A DNA stretch of 5,282 nt from contig DHHU01000054.1 in NCBI GenBank assembly GCA_002403445.1, forward strand, positions 344 through 5,625. Reading direction: 5' to 3'. Both the position numbers and the translations under genes were made by a program. Origin of the DNA: Salinisphaeraceae bacterium UBA4764. GTDB lineage: Bacteria > Pseudomonadota > Gammaproteobacteria > Nevskiales > Salinisphaeraceae. Under the pieces are notes generated by a model that saw nothing but the letters and a program-made list of their open reading frames with translations, did not search any database and had not been told where the DNA came from. Positions 4,890 to 5,282 of the stretch are shown here, one piece after another. How positions within the stretch are numbered: position 1 is the first letter of the stretch; each line of letters opens with the position of its first letter.

Positions 4890-5282
4890 TTAGAAATGCA
4901 GCACCGAACGAATTGCCTTGCCTTCGTGCAACAGATCGAATGCTTCGTTGATCTTGTCAAATTCGAGATCGTAGGTGACAAAGTCGTCGATGTTGATACG
5001 GCCTTCCATATAACTGTTGACATAGGACGGCAGCTGACTGCGGCCTTTGACGCCGCCAAATGCAGAACCGCGCCATACACGCCCGGTCACGAGTTGAAAC
5101 GGCCGGGTTTCGATTGTTTCACCGGCACCAGCAACGCCGATAATCGTGGATTCGCCCCACCCCTTGTGGCAGCACTCCAAAGCAGCGCGCATGACGTCCG
5201 TGTTGCCAATACATTCGAACGAGTAGTCGACACCACCGTCGGTCTGATCGATGACAACCTGCTGGATCGGGTCGTCGTATTC
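4890..5282 (-). CDS. frmA: S-(hydroxymethyl)glutathione dehydrogenase / class III alcohol dehydrogenase, C-terminal part
   Basis: The right edge cuts this gene. The visible 130 codons are the C-terminal third of a protein that is normally about 370 residues, and the frame is open right up to base 5282. The product is a zinc-dependent cytosolic enzyme that oxidises S-(hydroxymethyl)glutathione to S-formylglutathione with NAD; many members also reduce S-nitrosoglutathione. Near-invariant class III blocks are visible: GGVDYSFECIGN, VMRAALECCHKGWGES, IIGVAGAG, TRPFQLVTGRVWRGSAFGG, VKGRSQLP and the terminal INEAFDLLHEGKAIRSVLHF. The catalytic zinc ligands and the GxGxxG coenzyme motif lie outside the window. 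The stop is TAA at 4892-4890. It is the first visible gene of the formaldehyde operon; the promoter and any FrmR-type regulator must lie further right. The symbol adhC is also in use. Confidence 0.96.
   Translation of the reverse strand, partial: EYDDPIQQVVIDQTDGGVDYSFECIGNTDVMRAALECCHKGWGESTIIGVAGAGETIETRPFQLVTGRVWRGSAFGGVKGRSQLPSYVNSYMEGRINIDDFVTYDLEFDKINEAFDLLHEGKAIRSVLHF

Overview
The window reads as a chromosomal segment of a proteobacterium. Support for this is the glutathione-dependent formaldehyde pathway (class III alcohol dehydrogenase, S-formylglutathione hydrolase, Gfa), a GlpR-type DeoR repressor with an Escherichia coli-like operator, and a PiuC/YbiX-type hydroxylase. Base composition looks near-balanced to moderately GC-rich. 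I cannot place it below phylum, and either a gamma- or an alphaproteobacterium would fit. Every recognisable gene lies on the minus strand, so transcription runs from right to left.

Right part (5282 to about 3236): a formaldehyde detoxification cluster in the order of the chemistry's genes. The 3' end of the S-(hydroxymethyl)glutathione dehydrogenase gene (cut by the right edge) is followed after 65 bp by S-formylglutathione hydrolase, then after 52 bp by S-(hydroxymethyl)glutathione synthase (Gfa). Gfa helps form the glutathione adduct, the dehydrogenase oxidises it to S-formylglutathione, and the hydrolase releases formate and glutathione. A strong minus-strand intrinsic terminator at 3236-3270 closes the unit.

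Middle part (about 3200 to 2058): no intact gene. The minus strand carries the wreck of glpD (aerobic glycerol-3-phosphate dehydrogenase). Blocks similar to GlpD occur in the correct order but in changing frames, with in-frame stops and internal deletions, and the N-terminal FAD-binding part is gone. The decayed copy begins almost directly after the Gfa terminator.

Left part (2057 to 1): a complete PKHD-type Fe(II)/2-oxoglutarate hydroxylase gene, preceded by a small hairpin touching its ribosome binding site. Next is an intact glpR with a near-consensus GlpR operator 38 bp upstream of its start. A 184-bp left margin holds a second, weaker operator-like palindrome and possibly the first codons of an aldehyde dehydrogenase gene that runs off the window.

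The most notable point is that the glycerol-3-phosphate repressor and its operator look intact while its classical target glpD next door is a pseudogene. I found no mobile element, CRISPR array, RNA gene or clear novel multi-gene system.
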